Shown: positions 35,001 through 47,000 of the stretch, in pieces
Layout of the letters: every line of letters begins with the position of its first letter
Position numbering within the stretch: position 1 is the stretch's first letter
Assembly: GCA_034401795.1 (NCBI GenBank)
Contig: CM067372.1
Location: 19,061,924-19,125,923 of the forward strand
Reading direction: 5' to 3'
DNA length: 64,000 bases
Source of the DNA: Chaetoderma sp. LZ-2023a
Taxonomy: Eukaryota; Mollusca; Caudofoveata; Chaetodermatida; Chaetodermatidae
Notes under the pieces: generated by a model
Told to the model about the DNA's origin: nothing
Databases searched by the model: none
Seen by the model: the letters and a program-made list of their open reading frames with translations, nothing else
Translations under genes and position numbers: made by a program

Positions 35001-38000
35001 ATGGTCAAGCGAGAGGATGACAACCAGATTGTGTCACTGATGGCCGAACCAGTGAATGGCAATTATCATAAGGTAATTCAATAGTGAGAGTTTTTTGTAT
35101 TATGGATGTGTATCATGTTCATTCATCTTATATATTCATGCTCATTCCCAGGCTAATATATGGAATATGCAGGGAGCAGTTAACCCTCTTGGCATATTTG
35201 TGTTTCAGGCGAGATACATGTTCGTGAGTTCTCTCCCTTTTCTTAGGAGGAAAAAGGGGGGGGGGGCGGTGATGCGAATGTGATTCGGTTCCGTAAACTT
35301 GACAGTCCTTTTAGGTCTCCGTTAGTCAAGTTTGAAGTCTAAAATCTTTCTCCAAGGGGCAAAATTAGCATTTATGGCTTGCCCCTTCCCACCAGGTTAC
35401 TGATCAAATCTGGTGTATATCAGAAGTAACAGAATGGTGAGTATTGATCGAAGGAGAATGAAGGAAATGTCAATTTCCCTTTCTCCGAGATCTAACAATA
35501 CTCACCATTCTGTTACGGACCCAGCCTCCCAGCCCCATGGAGGCAAGCCATAGTTTTCTCTTGTTTGGTGGCTATGCAAACAATATGAGCTCTATGGTAA
35601 ACGGGTACTCGGCAGTTGGGAGCCGAGTACCCGGTTCCCAGGAGTCGGTAAAGCTTTCTAAGTCTATAATCCTAGAGCCGCTGTCAAGGCCAGCTGTATA
35701 TCAGAAGTACCAGAATGGCGATTGTATTGTTAGATCTCGGAGAAAGGGAAATCGACATTTCCTTCATTCTCAGTCTGTGATCAGTATATGTGTTTTCCGT
35801 TGTTTTCTCAGTCTATGAGCAGTATATGTGTTTTCTGTTGTTTTGTCAGTCTGCAAGCAGTATATGTGTTTTCTGTTGTTTTCTCAGTCTACGAGCAGTA
35901 TATGTGTTTTCTGTTGTTTTGTCAGTCTGCGAGCAGTATATGTGTTTTCCGTTGTTTTCTCAGTCTACGAGTAGTACATGAGTGTTTTCTGTTGTTTTGT
36001 TAGTTTACGAGCAGTATATGGTACGGATGACCAGAGAAATGCTGTACATGGCAGTGACGGCTTCTCCAGTGCACAAAGAGAAATCAGATTCTTCTTTCCA
36101 GACAGTAAGATTTATAGTGGACCTATTACACATATAGATTCATAATTACCATGTCTGTCATGCAATAAATGCAAGATAAAAGATGATTCAGCCCTATCAG
36201 AACATTATCACAATCTGACAAGTCTGCATCTTCCTGTTTATAATGCTGTCTTCCCATTTATAATGCTGCCTTCCCATTTATAATGCTGTCTTCCTGTTTA
36301 TAATGCTGTCTTCCTGTTTATAATGCTGTCTTCCTGTTTATTATGCTGCCATCCCATTTATAATGCTGTCTTCCTGTTTATTATGCTGCCATCCCATTTA
36401 TAATGCTGCCATCCCATTTATAATGCTGCCATCCCATTTATAATGCTGTCTGCCTGTTTATTATGCTGTCTTCCCATTTATAATGCTGTCTTCCCATTTA
36501 TAATGCTGCCTTCCTGTTTATTATGCTGTCATCCCATTTATAATGCTGCCTTCCCATTTATAATGCTGCCATCCCATTTATAATGCTGCCTTCCTGTTTA
36601 TTATGCTGTCATCCCATTTATAATGCTGTCTTCCCATTTATAATGCTGTCTTCCCATTTATAATGCTGCCATCCCATTTATAATGCTGCCTTCCCATTTA
36701 TAATGCTGTCTTCCTGTTTATAATGCTGCCTTCCTGTTTATTATGCTGCCATCCCATTTATAATGCTGTCTTCCTGTTTATTATGCTGTCATCCCATTTA
36801 TAATGCTGTCTTCCCATTTATAATGCTGTCTTCCTGTTTATTATGCTGCCATCCCATTTATAATGCTGTCTTCCCATTTATAATGCTGCCATCCCATTTA
36901 TAATGCTGCCATCCCATTTATAATGCTGCCATCCCATTTATAATGCTGTCTTCCTGTTTATAATGCTGCCTTCCTGTTTATTATGCTGCTATCCCATTTA
37001 TAATGCTGTCTTCCCATTTATAATGCTGTCTTCCCATTTATAATGCTTCCTGTCTTCCCATTTATAATGCTGTCTTCCCATTTATAATGCTGCCTTCCTG
37101 TTTATTATGCTGCCATCCCATTTATAATGCTGCCTTCCCATTTATAGTGCTTCCTGTCTTCCCATTTATAATGCTGCCTTCCCATTTATAATGCTGTCTT
37201 CCTATTTATAATGCTGCCTTCCTGTTTATTATGCTGCCATCCCATTTATAATGCTGTCTTCCCATTTATAATGCTGTCTTCCCATTTATAATGCTGTCTT
37301 CCCATTTATAATGCTTCCTTCCCATTTATAATGTTGTCTTCCCATTTATAATGCTGTCTTCCCATTTATAATGGTGTCTTCCTGTTTATAATGCTGCCTT
37401 CCTGTTTATAATGCTGCCTTCTCTACCTGTCTATATTGGTGTCTCCCTGTTTATAATGGTGTCTTCCCATTTATAATGGTGTCTCCCTGTTTATAATGGT
37501 GTCTCGCTGTTTCTAATGGTGTCTCGCTGTTTCTAATGGTGTCTCACTGTTTCTAATGGTGTCTCGCTGTTTATAATGGTGTCTTCCCATTTATAATGGT
37601 GTCTTCCCATTTATAATTGTGTCTCTGCTTATAATGGCGTCTCACTGTTTATAATGGTGTCTCCCTGTTTATAATGGTGTCTCGCTGTTTCTAATGGTGT
37701 CTCGCTGTTTATAATGGTGTCTTCCCATTTATAATGGTGTCTTCCCATTTATAATGCTGTCTTCCCATTTATAATGGTGTCTCTGCTTATAATGACGTCT
37801 CACTGTTTATAATGGTGTCTCCCTGTTTATAATGGTGTCTCACTGTTTCTAATGGTGTCTCGCTGTTTCTAATGGTGTCTCGCTGTGTATAATGGTGTCT
37901 CGCTGTTTATAATGGTGTCTTCCCATTTATAATGGTGTCGCTCTGCTTATAATGGCGTCTCACTGTTTATAATGGTGTCTCCCTGTTTATAATGGTGTCT

Positions 38001-41000
38001 CCCTGTTTATAATGGTGTCTCCCTGTTTATATGGGTATCTTCCCGTTTATAATGGTGTCTTCCCATTTATAATGGTGACTCTGCTAATACTGGTGCCTCC
38101 CTGTTTATAATGGTGTCTCCCTGTTTATATGGGTGTCTTCCCATTTATAATGGTATCTTCCCATTTATAATGGTGTCTTCCCATTTATAATGGTATCTTC
38201 CCATTTATAATGGTGTCTTCCCATTTATAATGCTGCCTTCCCATTTATAATGGTGTCTCCCTGTTTATAATGGTCTCTCCATGTTTGTAACATTTGACGT
38301 TTTCAATACCTTCAAGCAGATTTCCTTTGGTAACATTCTCATTTGATATAAATGAGTTTCAGACAGTCATTGACCACTCTCCATATCCTTTGACCATGAC
38401 ATAATGTGTCCTTGATAATGTAACCATCTTATCTCTTGTGCAAGGTGCTACATCATTCTAGTTTAAGTGAGCTAAACTTAAATGTGATTTCCGTTATTTT
38501 GTCGCTAATGACATCTCATTGATTGGCACCCATGTTGTCCGCTCTAGAATATTTTGCCTGCAGTTGCTCGAGTTCTAACCATTTTCACAAACATAGATGC
38601 CAAGATAGTTGCTTAGCCTTAAGGTGCCATGAAACTGTCCCCTGTCTGGCAGCATGAGTTAGAATTTGAATTTTTGAAGGTGGATTTATACAGGACTTTG
38701 AATGTAATTTGATAAGCATTTAAAGGGATATTCCACTGGGGGATTTTATGCATCTGACGTAAAGTACTAATTTTCCGCATTGATTTGAGACCAAGAGCAC
38801 AATTTTATGCCAACAAATAAAAAAGATATCCTCAATTTAAATTGCTAAAGTAAGCAGTAGATAGAGGCGCCATTTTGGACAAGCAGCTGACGTCACCGAC
38901 ACACCTACTCTGTTTGCCCGATCGAGGATAGCCGTAACCAGGGGAGGTAAATCTTGCATCTCGTGGATAATTAGCGTACTGGCTAAACAACTGACACTTT
39001 GCCACAGTGTTTGGAGGAAATTAAAGTCCAATTAGTGTCCCGATGATCGCGCCAGTCATTGTAGTGCTAAATTGTCCAAAATTGTTTTCCTATGGGCAAT
39101 TTCTATTTTTAAAAAACATTGAAGGGTTATGCCAGGAGCGTGTTTGCGATCAACCAGCTACAACAAATTCTTGAAAAATATGTTAGTTGAATAAATGTTG
39201 AATGTAATTTCTCTGAAAGCTGTTGCTATTGCAACTTCTGCTTCCAGTCAAATTCCATTTTCAAAATATTCAACAGGCAGGAAAAATGGGGCAACATTTA
39301 ACAATTTGGGATCAGTTAGTTAACCCTTTCAAGGACAGAAAAGCAGAAAGCTTAAAATTTACCCTGCATAGGCCTATTGTTTGAAACTAATTAGTTTGGA
39401 AGCTACTGCAACATAATTCCAGGCAAATTTAATTCAGAATATTCAACACTCTGCATAGTTATTTTAAAATTGAGAGTAAACGTTGTAAATGATTAATAAC
39501 GCTGGATTTCAATAGTGTGAAAGCACTAAATTACTAATTATGTCTAGCGTACACTTGTCATTATTTACTAGCTGTCACCTACTATAGTCTATGAAGTAAG
39601 CCGCTAAGCGGTTGCCTATAATTGACCGACCGGGAAATCAGCGACATCATTTCATTTTGGTTTGCAAATCCCGTTTTACAATTGATGCAAGCAAATACGA
39701 CGTAAATTGTCGAGTTTGATTCTGTTATATTAAAATTAAGTACCGCGCCTTTTGTCTTGAAATGCATGACACATTATTTTAAAATTATACAGACTATATG
39801 TTCTAAACTTGTGTCTTCCAAATCTAAATGTGGAAGATATCCATCCGGTGCCGATGGTATGACGCCATCTTTCAGTTAGCCCCTTTTCATGCGGATGCTT
39901 CTGTGGATCGGTATCTGAAAATGTGAATTTCCGTACCCTTTCCATGATCGTTTCTATTACTGCAAGCCCATGCTTGACATGCGGACATGATGCGATTTAA
40001 TCATTTCACGCCAGCACTGGCCTCTGCAATCGTCAAGTTGAGGACGCAGGTCAAAAGAAGGCTATTTTGAGAATTTACAACTAAAACGACTGTCTCAGTA
40101 ACCGAACCAGCCATTCCAGTGGTCAATTTTCAAAAATAGTCTTATCTTGGCTTGCAAATGGCCATTCAATAAGGAAATATTCTGATTTTCCTGACAGAAT
40201 TTGGTCATTAAAGGGTTAATTAATATTCGGCCGTCATAACGCGAAGTAAACAGGTAAATCTAAAAGCTGGTGTGTCGCTGACGTCATATTCTCGCGGTTT
40301 CTCCCTCTCGTTGCGAGAAAATGGATGCGCCCAGGAGTCACGTTTTCGAGCGTTTTGGGCATATTCATTTTATTATTTCTCGGCAATGGAACGGTGTATT
40401 ATATATTTTTTTGCGGCAACTATTTCGGATTATAGTATATTTTTAGTTGACTTATTCCAGATTTTCACTGGAATTCCCCTTTAATGGTCAAGTTGGCCAA
40501 AACCGCCCTCTGCCCTGGTCTTCAGGAATGTCCATTTGCAGACCAAGAGCACACTATTTTTAAAAATTTACCACTGGAATGTCTGGCTCGCGAGCAGTTA
40601 TTCCAGTGGTCAATTTAAAAAATACTCCTCTCATAGCAGATGGACGCTCCATAGACAAATATTTGGATTTTTGTTACCATTAACCCTTTAATGGCCATAG
40701 CGGCCAAAACTGGCCTCTACTATGGAATGTCCAGTTACAGGCCAAGAGAATACAATTGTTTTAAATTTATCGCTGGAATGACTGGCTCGATAACCGTGAT
40801 AAATCTTAAAAAATTGTATTCCCTTGGCCTGTAAATGGACATTTAAATTTTCTTGGCCAAATTTGACCAATAAAAGGTTAAAGAGTTACCTTTGCTGTCT
40901 GTTTTTTCACAATAAATTCACATTTTTTCGAAAACTTAACCCTTTGACCCTCACAGACCAGAAACAAAAATCATTTATGGTGAAAGGAATATTCTGTGGA

Positions 41001-44000
41001 ATATTTTGAAACTAATCTGACTTGGATCTGTTGTTGTTCCAGTCAAATTAGTTTCAAAATCTTCAACAGCTTTCCTGTAAAATTGTCTTGAAATTGAACC
41101 ACCGGGAATTTCAAGCGTTAAAGGGTTAATACAGTATATATGTAGATGTGTTTTTGTGATTGTGATAACTGTATATCTTTGTCAGGTATTATTGAGCCCA
41201 TAGCTGTAGGCCAGATGGCGAAGGACTATCTATCTCGGGCCGTGAATCCTGTATTACTTAAAGGTCTGACAGAGCTATGCAAGCAGAAGCCAGAGGATCC
41301 AGTAGTAAGTTCAGGAATATATCATAAATTATCTTATATACTATTATACACCTTATTTAACCCTTTAATGGTCAAGCTGGCCAAAACCGGCCTCTGTTAT
41401 GGTCTTGTAGAATGTCCATTTACAGGAAAAAAGAATACAATTTTAGAAATTTTACCACTAGAATGAGTCATCCAGTGATAAAGTTTCAAAAATTGTATTC
41501 TCTTGGCCTGTAAATGGACATTCATTATGCAGATATATACTTAGATTTTCTTAATCAAATTTGATCATTAAAGGGTTAATATATCTAGTTAAATCATGCG
41601 CCAATCAGCTTAGCATTTCAGTAAATTAAGAAGCTATCTTGATCGTACTCCAAATATTTTTGCTAAAACCAGACCCTACTGAAAACTAATAAGCCATATC
41701 AAACAAGAACAATCAGAGATCTTACAGACCACCGCCCTCTTATTTTTGCCACTGTAAATTTCAAAGATTTTCCAAGTATTTTTTAACATGATCATAGTTG
41801 TGGAATCCTAGTGTATGGTCACACACTTTCCTGTGTTCAAATTTGAGTCAAATTGCACCAGTAGTTTATGAGATATCCAATCCATTTTGATCTGTATCTG
41901 TTTTTGTATCGCCTGCGAAACAGAAAGCGAGACACGCGTCACTTTTCCGGCGACGACGGCGTCAACAATATTAAGTTTTTGCGTTTAGCAAAACTTCTCA
42001 GCTATTTCAGGATCAGTTAATCCTATTGCAACTAAACTTGGCTATGTGGTTGCCTATACTGTTTGGAAGCAGCATGATGATACTGAGCTCACAAGGTCAC
42101 GGTCACTGTGACCTTGATACAAAAGCTTTTGAGTTTAGCAAAACTTCTCGACTTATCTCTCAGAATTCGTTAATCATATTGGAACTAAACTTGGATACAG
42201 TGTTACCTACACTGATAGCAAGCAGCATGATGACACTGAAGTCACAACGTCAAAGGTCAAGGTCATTCTGATCACTACAAAACTTCAATGTCAAGTTTTT
42301 AGTCTTAATAAATCTTATGTTATATTTCGTGATGGCTTAACCCTAATGGAACACAACTTGGGTACATGGTTGCTTATACCAAGAGGATTCAGGATGGTCA
42401 CATGGAGGTCACCAGGTCAAAGGTCAAGGCCATTCTAATATTGCTATTAAATTACCTGTGCTTTTTCAACCTTACGTTTTTCCATTCAGCAAATCATTTA
42501 TATTTCGGGTTTGGTTAATCCTATTGGAACTAAACTTGAATACATGGTTACCTATAATGTTAGGAAGCAGCATAACATGGAGGTCACAAGGTCAAAGGTC
42601 AATGCCACTGTGACAAACAGGAGAGGCGAGACATTAAATTCCGTGGAATTCTTATTTAAAATCCAGATCACAGCCAATTAGTCTTACTGTATGTTCCTTT
42701 ATTGTGTTAAAATTGTAGTCTCCAAGCTACATCTCCGGTCATGTACAAATGGTAGTCTCCAAGCTACATCTCCGGTCATGTACAAATGGTAGTCTCCAAG
42801 CTACATCTCCGGTCATGTACAAATGGTAGTCTCCAAGCTACATCTCCGGTCATGTACAAATGGTAGTCTCCAAGCTACATCTCCGGTCATGTACAAATGC
42901 ACTACCCTCTTCCCCTGACAGGACAAGGCTAAATATATAATAGAAACCAATGCCAGTAATATAGACATAGTGTTACGATTGCATGCATGTTTTTGGTACT
43001 CATTCAACAACACTCATATCAGCCAGAAACGGCTTATACAGTGGTCTTGAGAAATGTCCATTTGCAGACCAAGACTATTTTTGGAAATTTACCACTGGAA
43101 TGACTGGCTCGATAACCGAGGCACTCATTCGAATGGTAACTTTTCAAAAATAGTCTTCTCTTCATCTGCAAATTGACATTTTCTATGAGAAAATTGACAT
43201 TTTCTCCTTCGATCAATACTTACCATTCTATTACTTCTATTACTTCTGATAACAAGCTATCCTGATAGCTGGCTCTAAGAATCTAGACTTTAGTAAGCTT
43301 TAACGGCTCCTGGAACCGGTTCCCAACAAATGGGTACCCATCTGCCAGTGAGGCTCATTCTTGTTTGCATAGCAACAAGAGCTACATGCTTTTTCCAATT
43401 GGAGTGTCTTAGCATTTTCTTAAAAGTTTCTAAGTAATTTTCTGTGTTGTGATAGCTTAGTTGTTTGCTCTCAAAGCATTATTGGATTACCATAGATGGA
43501 GCCGTTGAAATCCAGGTCGTATATTTGCATGTTATTCCATAATTGTAAAAGACTTAGGTCTGTCCCATGTTCCAATTTCTTACCCCGAATCTGGGACGTG
43601 TGTTAACGTATGAAATAAGGTGTTGGCTATACGGTTTTTTAACACAAAAATAAGCTAATGTCATTCTCCATATTTTCCGAGCGGGTGACGTCACACCCGA
43701 GTTATCTCAGATTTGCGCATCTGATTCTGGGTGCTGCGTACTTTATTGTTACCAGAAAAACTTTGGAAGTTTTACGTGTTATCACGATCTGTTTGCAATG
43801 ATCGGTGGTTTCAAAATTCCTGATTAAGGTGTGTGGTCTGCGGTTTTACCATGTCTTACAGCAGTTTGTTTCATTTTGTTATTTCTTCACATATCGTTTT
43901 GCCCTTCGTTAGGAGTATAATTTATATTGATTAGTAAATATACCCCGAATGCTATGCAATATGGTTCCTGGTTCCGTTTATACATCCGTCAGGATCAGTA

Positions 44001-47000
44001 TATGGATGTATCGTATCATGTCCGCTTCGTTCTTGTCATCATAGTCAATACGATCTTTGCTGTAACATTGCGGGGTGGGGTGCTGGAGGGTTACAATTAA
44101 TTTATGGTCAATATATTTGAAAATTATTAGTCTGCCTTCCATTCCTGTTTCGTTCCATTTGCTTATTGTAGGTTTGTGCTATGTATAGACTAAGCCAACC
44201 CCGTCATCATGTGACGAGTGCCACAAGTTTGTAACGGTCGTGTTCAAGGACCATGTCTGCTTTAAATGTGCCAAATGTAATCTTGATAATCGGTGTGATG
44301 TTTGTGTAGTGTGGCCAACCGATATGATGGTCAAGTTCCTTTTCCCAGAAGGACTTGGCAGGGTCTGACGCGGGGTCAGGCGGTCCGAAAGTAAATCGTG
44401 GAGCGTCAGTTTCGGCCCCTGGGGGCGCTCCACATCTGCAACTGGAGGTTGCGGAGATGGCACCTCTGCCGTGGTTTGGACCTGCTATGCAAGGCTTCTT
44501 GCATAGCGTCCTTCCTACGCTGGTGTCGTCCATGCTACCAAAAATTGTAGGGCAGTCTCTTCCCGTGCTTGGTACGGACCCTGTTCTTGGACAGGGTTCT
44601 GGACTGGCCACCGAGGGAGCCGTCTCGTATGGCTCCCTGGCAGTCCCGTCGGGCTCCGGCCTGATGGGTTCTGTTTCTCTGCGGCCACCTCCGGGTGGTC
44701 CAGTAGCGGTGGCCGGTCCGTCAGGCATGGGAGCCATCCGCCAGGATGGCTCCAGTGTTTCCTCGTCTGGTGACGACTCTTCGGAGTCTGAAGACGAGGT
44801 GGCCGAGGAGAGATTGCTGCGGCCTGAGATGCCGTGGGCGGAGAGCATGGAGGTCGATTCCGTCCTGGACGGAACCGCCCTCCATCTGTCTGGCCTGGCG
44901 CAAGCCAGGACAGCAGCTCCGCCCGTGGTTGAGGCCACTCCGGTACCGGGCACCAGTCCAGTGCTGGTTGGTTTGCTGCCAACCGACACAGTGACGGGTG
45001 TGGCTGGCCAGGCGTGGTATGCACCTATTTCGCCTGGTCCAGCGGTCACGCATGAGGTGCCGCTGGCGCCCGTGTATGGCTACAGTTCTTCAACCACTAC
45101 GGGTCCGCACGGTTTTCCGTGCGCGCCTACTCCATAGACTGGTGTTTTCCATGGGGTGGCGGCGGAACCGTGCGGTACCGGAGATCCTGGCGTATCAGCA
45201 ATGGCTCCTAGCCGGGATGCCGTTGCTGGTAGTGCCATGAGTACGTCAACGGGTGACGTGTTCATGGGAGTGTCTTCTTCAGAGACAGACTGGTCTGAGG
45301 CTCAGGCTTGGCTATCCAGGGTGGACCTTTCTCCTTCGATCAATACTCACCATTCTATTACTTCTGATACAGCTAGCCCTGATAGCTGGGCCCTAGGACT
45401 ATAAACTTAGTACGCTTTACCGACTCCTGGAACCGGGTACTCGGCTCCCAACTGCCGAGTACCCGTTTGCCATGAAGCTCATTCTTGTTTGCATAGCAAC
45501 AAGACACATGCATTTTTGCAGTTGGAATTCTTGAGATTATTCTAAGTCTTTTTTCTGTGTAAATTGTGATAGCTTTGTTCGCTCTCTAAAAGGATATTTG
45601 GATTACCATGGATGCTGCCGATGATAACCAGGTCGTATATTTCCATGTTATTCCATAGTTTAGACTTAGGTCTTCAAAATTTTGTCAGTGTCGCATGTTC
45701 CAATTTCTAACCCCAAAGAATCTGGGACGTGTGTTAACAACAAAATATGCCAGATGATCGCCTTCCTTTAAACCCCAACAGGCGATCAGCAGATATGAAA
45801 TTAGGTGTTGGTTGACGGTGTTTTTTAACACGAAAATCGGCTGACGTCATTCTCCGTAAGATCCGAGCGGGTGACGTCACACCCGTGTTACTCGGATGTT
45901 TATGTGAAGAAAATGTTTCATTAATTCGCGCATCTGATTCTAGGTGCTGCATACTTTAATTGGTACCAGAAAAACTTTGGAATTTTCAAGTTTTGCGTGT
46001 TATCACGATCTGTTTGCAATGATCAGTGGTTTCAAAATTATTGATTTAGATGTGTGGTCTGCGGTTTTACCGTGTGCTACAGCAGTTTGTTTACATTTTG
46101 TTGTTTCTTCACATATCGTTTTGGCCTTCGTTAGGAGTGTAATTTATATTTATTAGTAAATATACCCCGAATGCTATGCGTTATGATTCCTGGTTCCGTT
46201 ATACATCCTTGAGGATCAGTGTATGGGTGTATTATTGCCCGCTTCGTTCTTGTCGTCAAAATCAATGCGATCTTTGCTGTAACGTTGCGGGGTGGGGTGC
46301 GGGAGGGTTTACAGTTAATTTATGGTAAAAATATTTGAAAATTAATTGTCTGCCTTCCATTTCTGTTTCGTTCTGCTTGCTTATTGTAGGTTTGTGCTTA
46401 ATTATAGGCCAAGCCAGCCCCGCCATCATGTGACGAGTGCCACAAATTCGTACAGGTTCTATTCAAGGACCATATCTGTTTCCGCTGTACTAAGTGTAAT
46501 CTTGGTGTAACGTTTGCGCAGTGTGGTCGGTTGATATGATGCTAAAGTTCCTTGCCCAGGACTTGGCAGGGTCTGACGCGGGGTCAGGCGGTCCAAAAGT
46601 AAATCGTGGAGCGTCCGTTTCGGCCCATGGGGGTGTTCCACGTCTGCAACCGGATGTGGCGGAGATGGCACCGCCGGCGTGGTTTGGTCCTGCTATGCAA
46701 GGTTTCTTGCATAGCATTCTGCCCACGCTGGTGTCGTCCCTGCTGCCAAAAGTTGTAGGGCAGTCTCTCCCCATGTTTGATTCGGACCCTGTCCTTGGAC
46801 AGGGTTCTCGACCGGCCACTGAGGGAGCCGTCTTGTACGGCCCCCTGGCAGTCCCGTCGGGCTCCGGCCTGATGGGTTCTGTCTCTGTGGCCACCTCCGG
46901 GTGGTCCAGTAGTGGTGGCCGGTCCGTCAGGCATGGGAGTCGTCCGCCACGACTCTTCGGGGTCTGAAGATGAGGAGGAGGAGAGGTTGCTGCGGCCTGT

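Larger units (their letters stand above)
28689..35770 (+). mobile_element. DIRS-like tyrosine-recombinase retrotransposon, looks nearly whole
   Basis: All parts of a DIRS element are present in order: left terminal repeat, leader, gag-like region, RT-RNase H with downstream domain, tyrosine recombinase, internal complementary region and inverted right terminal repeat. The two terminal repeats are nearly identical, which points to a recent insertion. At most about one interruption is suspected, in the gag region. There is no classical target duplication; both ends carry ATTCT (28689-28693 and 35766-35770), matching the junction written in the internal complementary region. It sits in NME5 intron 2 in the sense direction, and its right end touches the splice-acceptor array before exon 3. 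Confidence 0.9.
38724..40480. mobile_element. TTAA-flanked inverted-repeat DNA transposon remnant, ~1.76 kb
   Basis: Flanked by TTAA (38720-38723 and 40481-40484). The left end AGGGATATTCCACTGG matches the reverse complement of the right end (CACTGGAATTCCCCT). A second inverted pair, TGACGTCA-n-CGACACACC (about 38890-38907) and GGTGTGTCG-n-TGACGTCA (about 40269-40286), shows that the inverted repeats continue inward. No transposase is left; smaller palindromic elements are nested inside. TTAA targets fit Kolobok- or piggyBac-type transposases; which one is not decidable here. Confidence 0.6.

Noticed and set aside
35537-36003. Short + strand frames before exon 3
   Set aside because: They are translations of the DIRS terminal repeat and of the 38 bp splice-acceptor array, not exons.
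36225-38285. CRISPR-like array
   Set aside because: Units are contiguous 20 bp tandem repeats without unique spacers, in an animal genome; likewise for the 23, 37, 42, 51 and 96 bp arrays.
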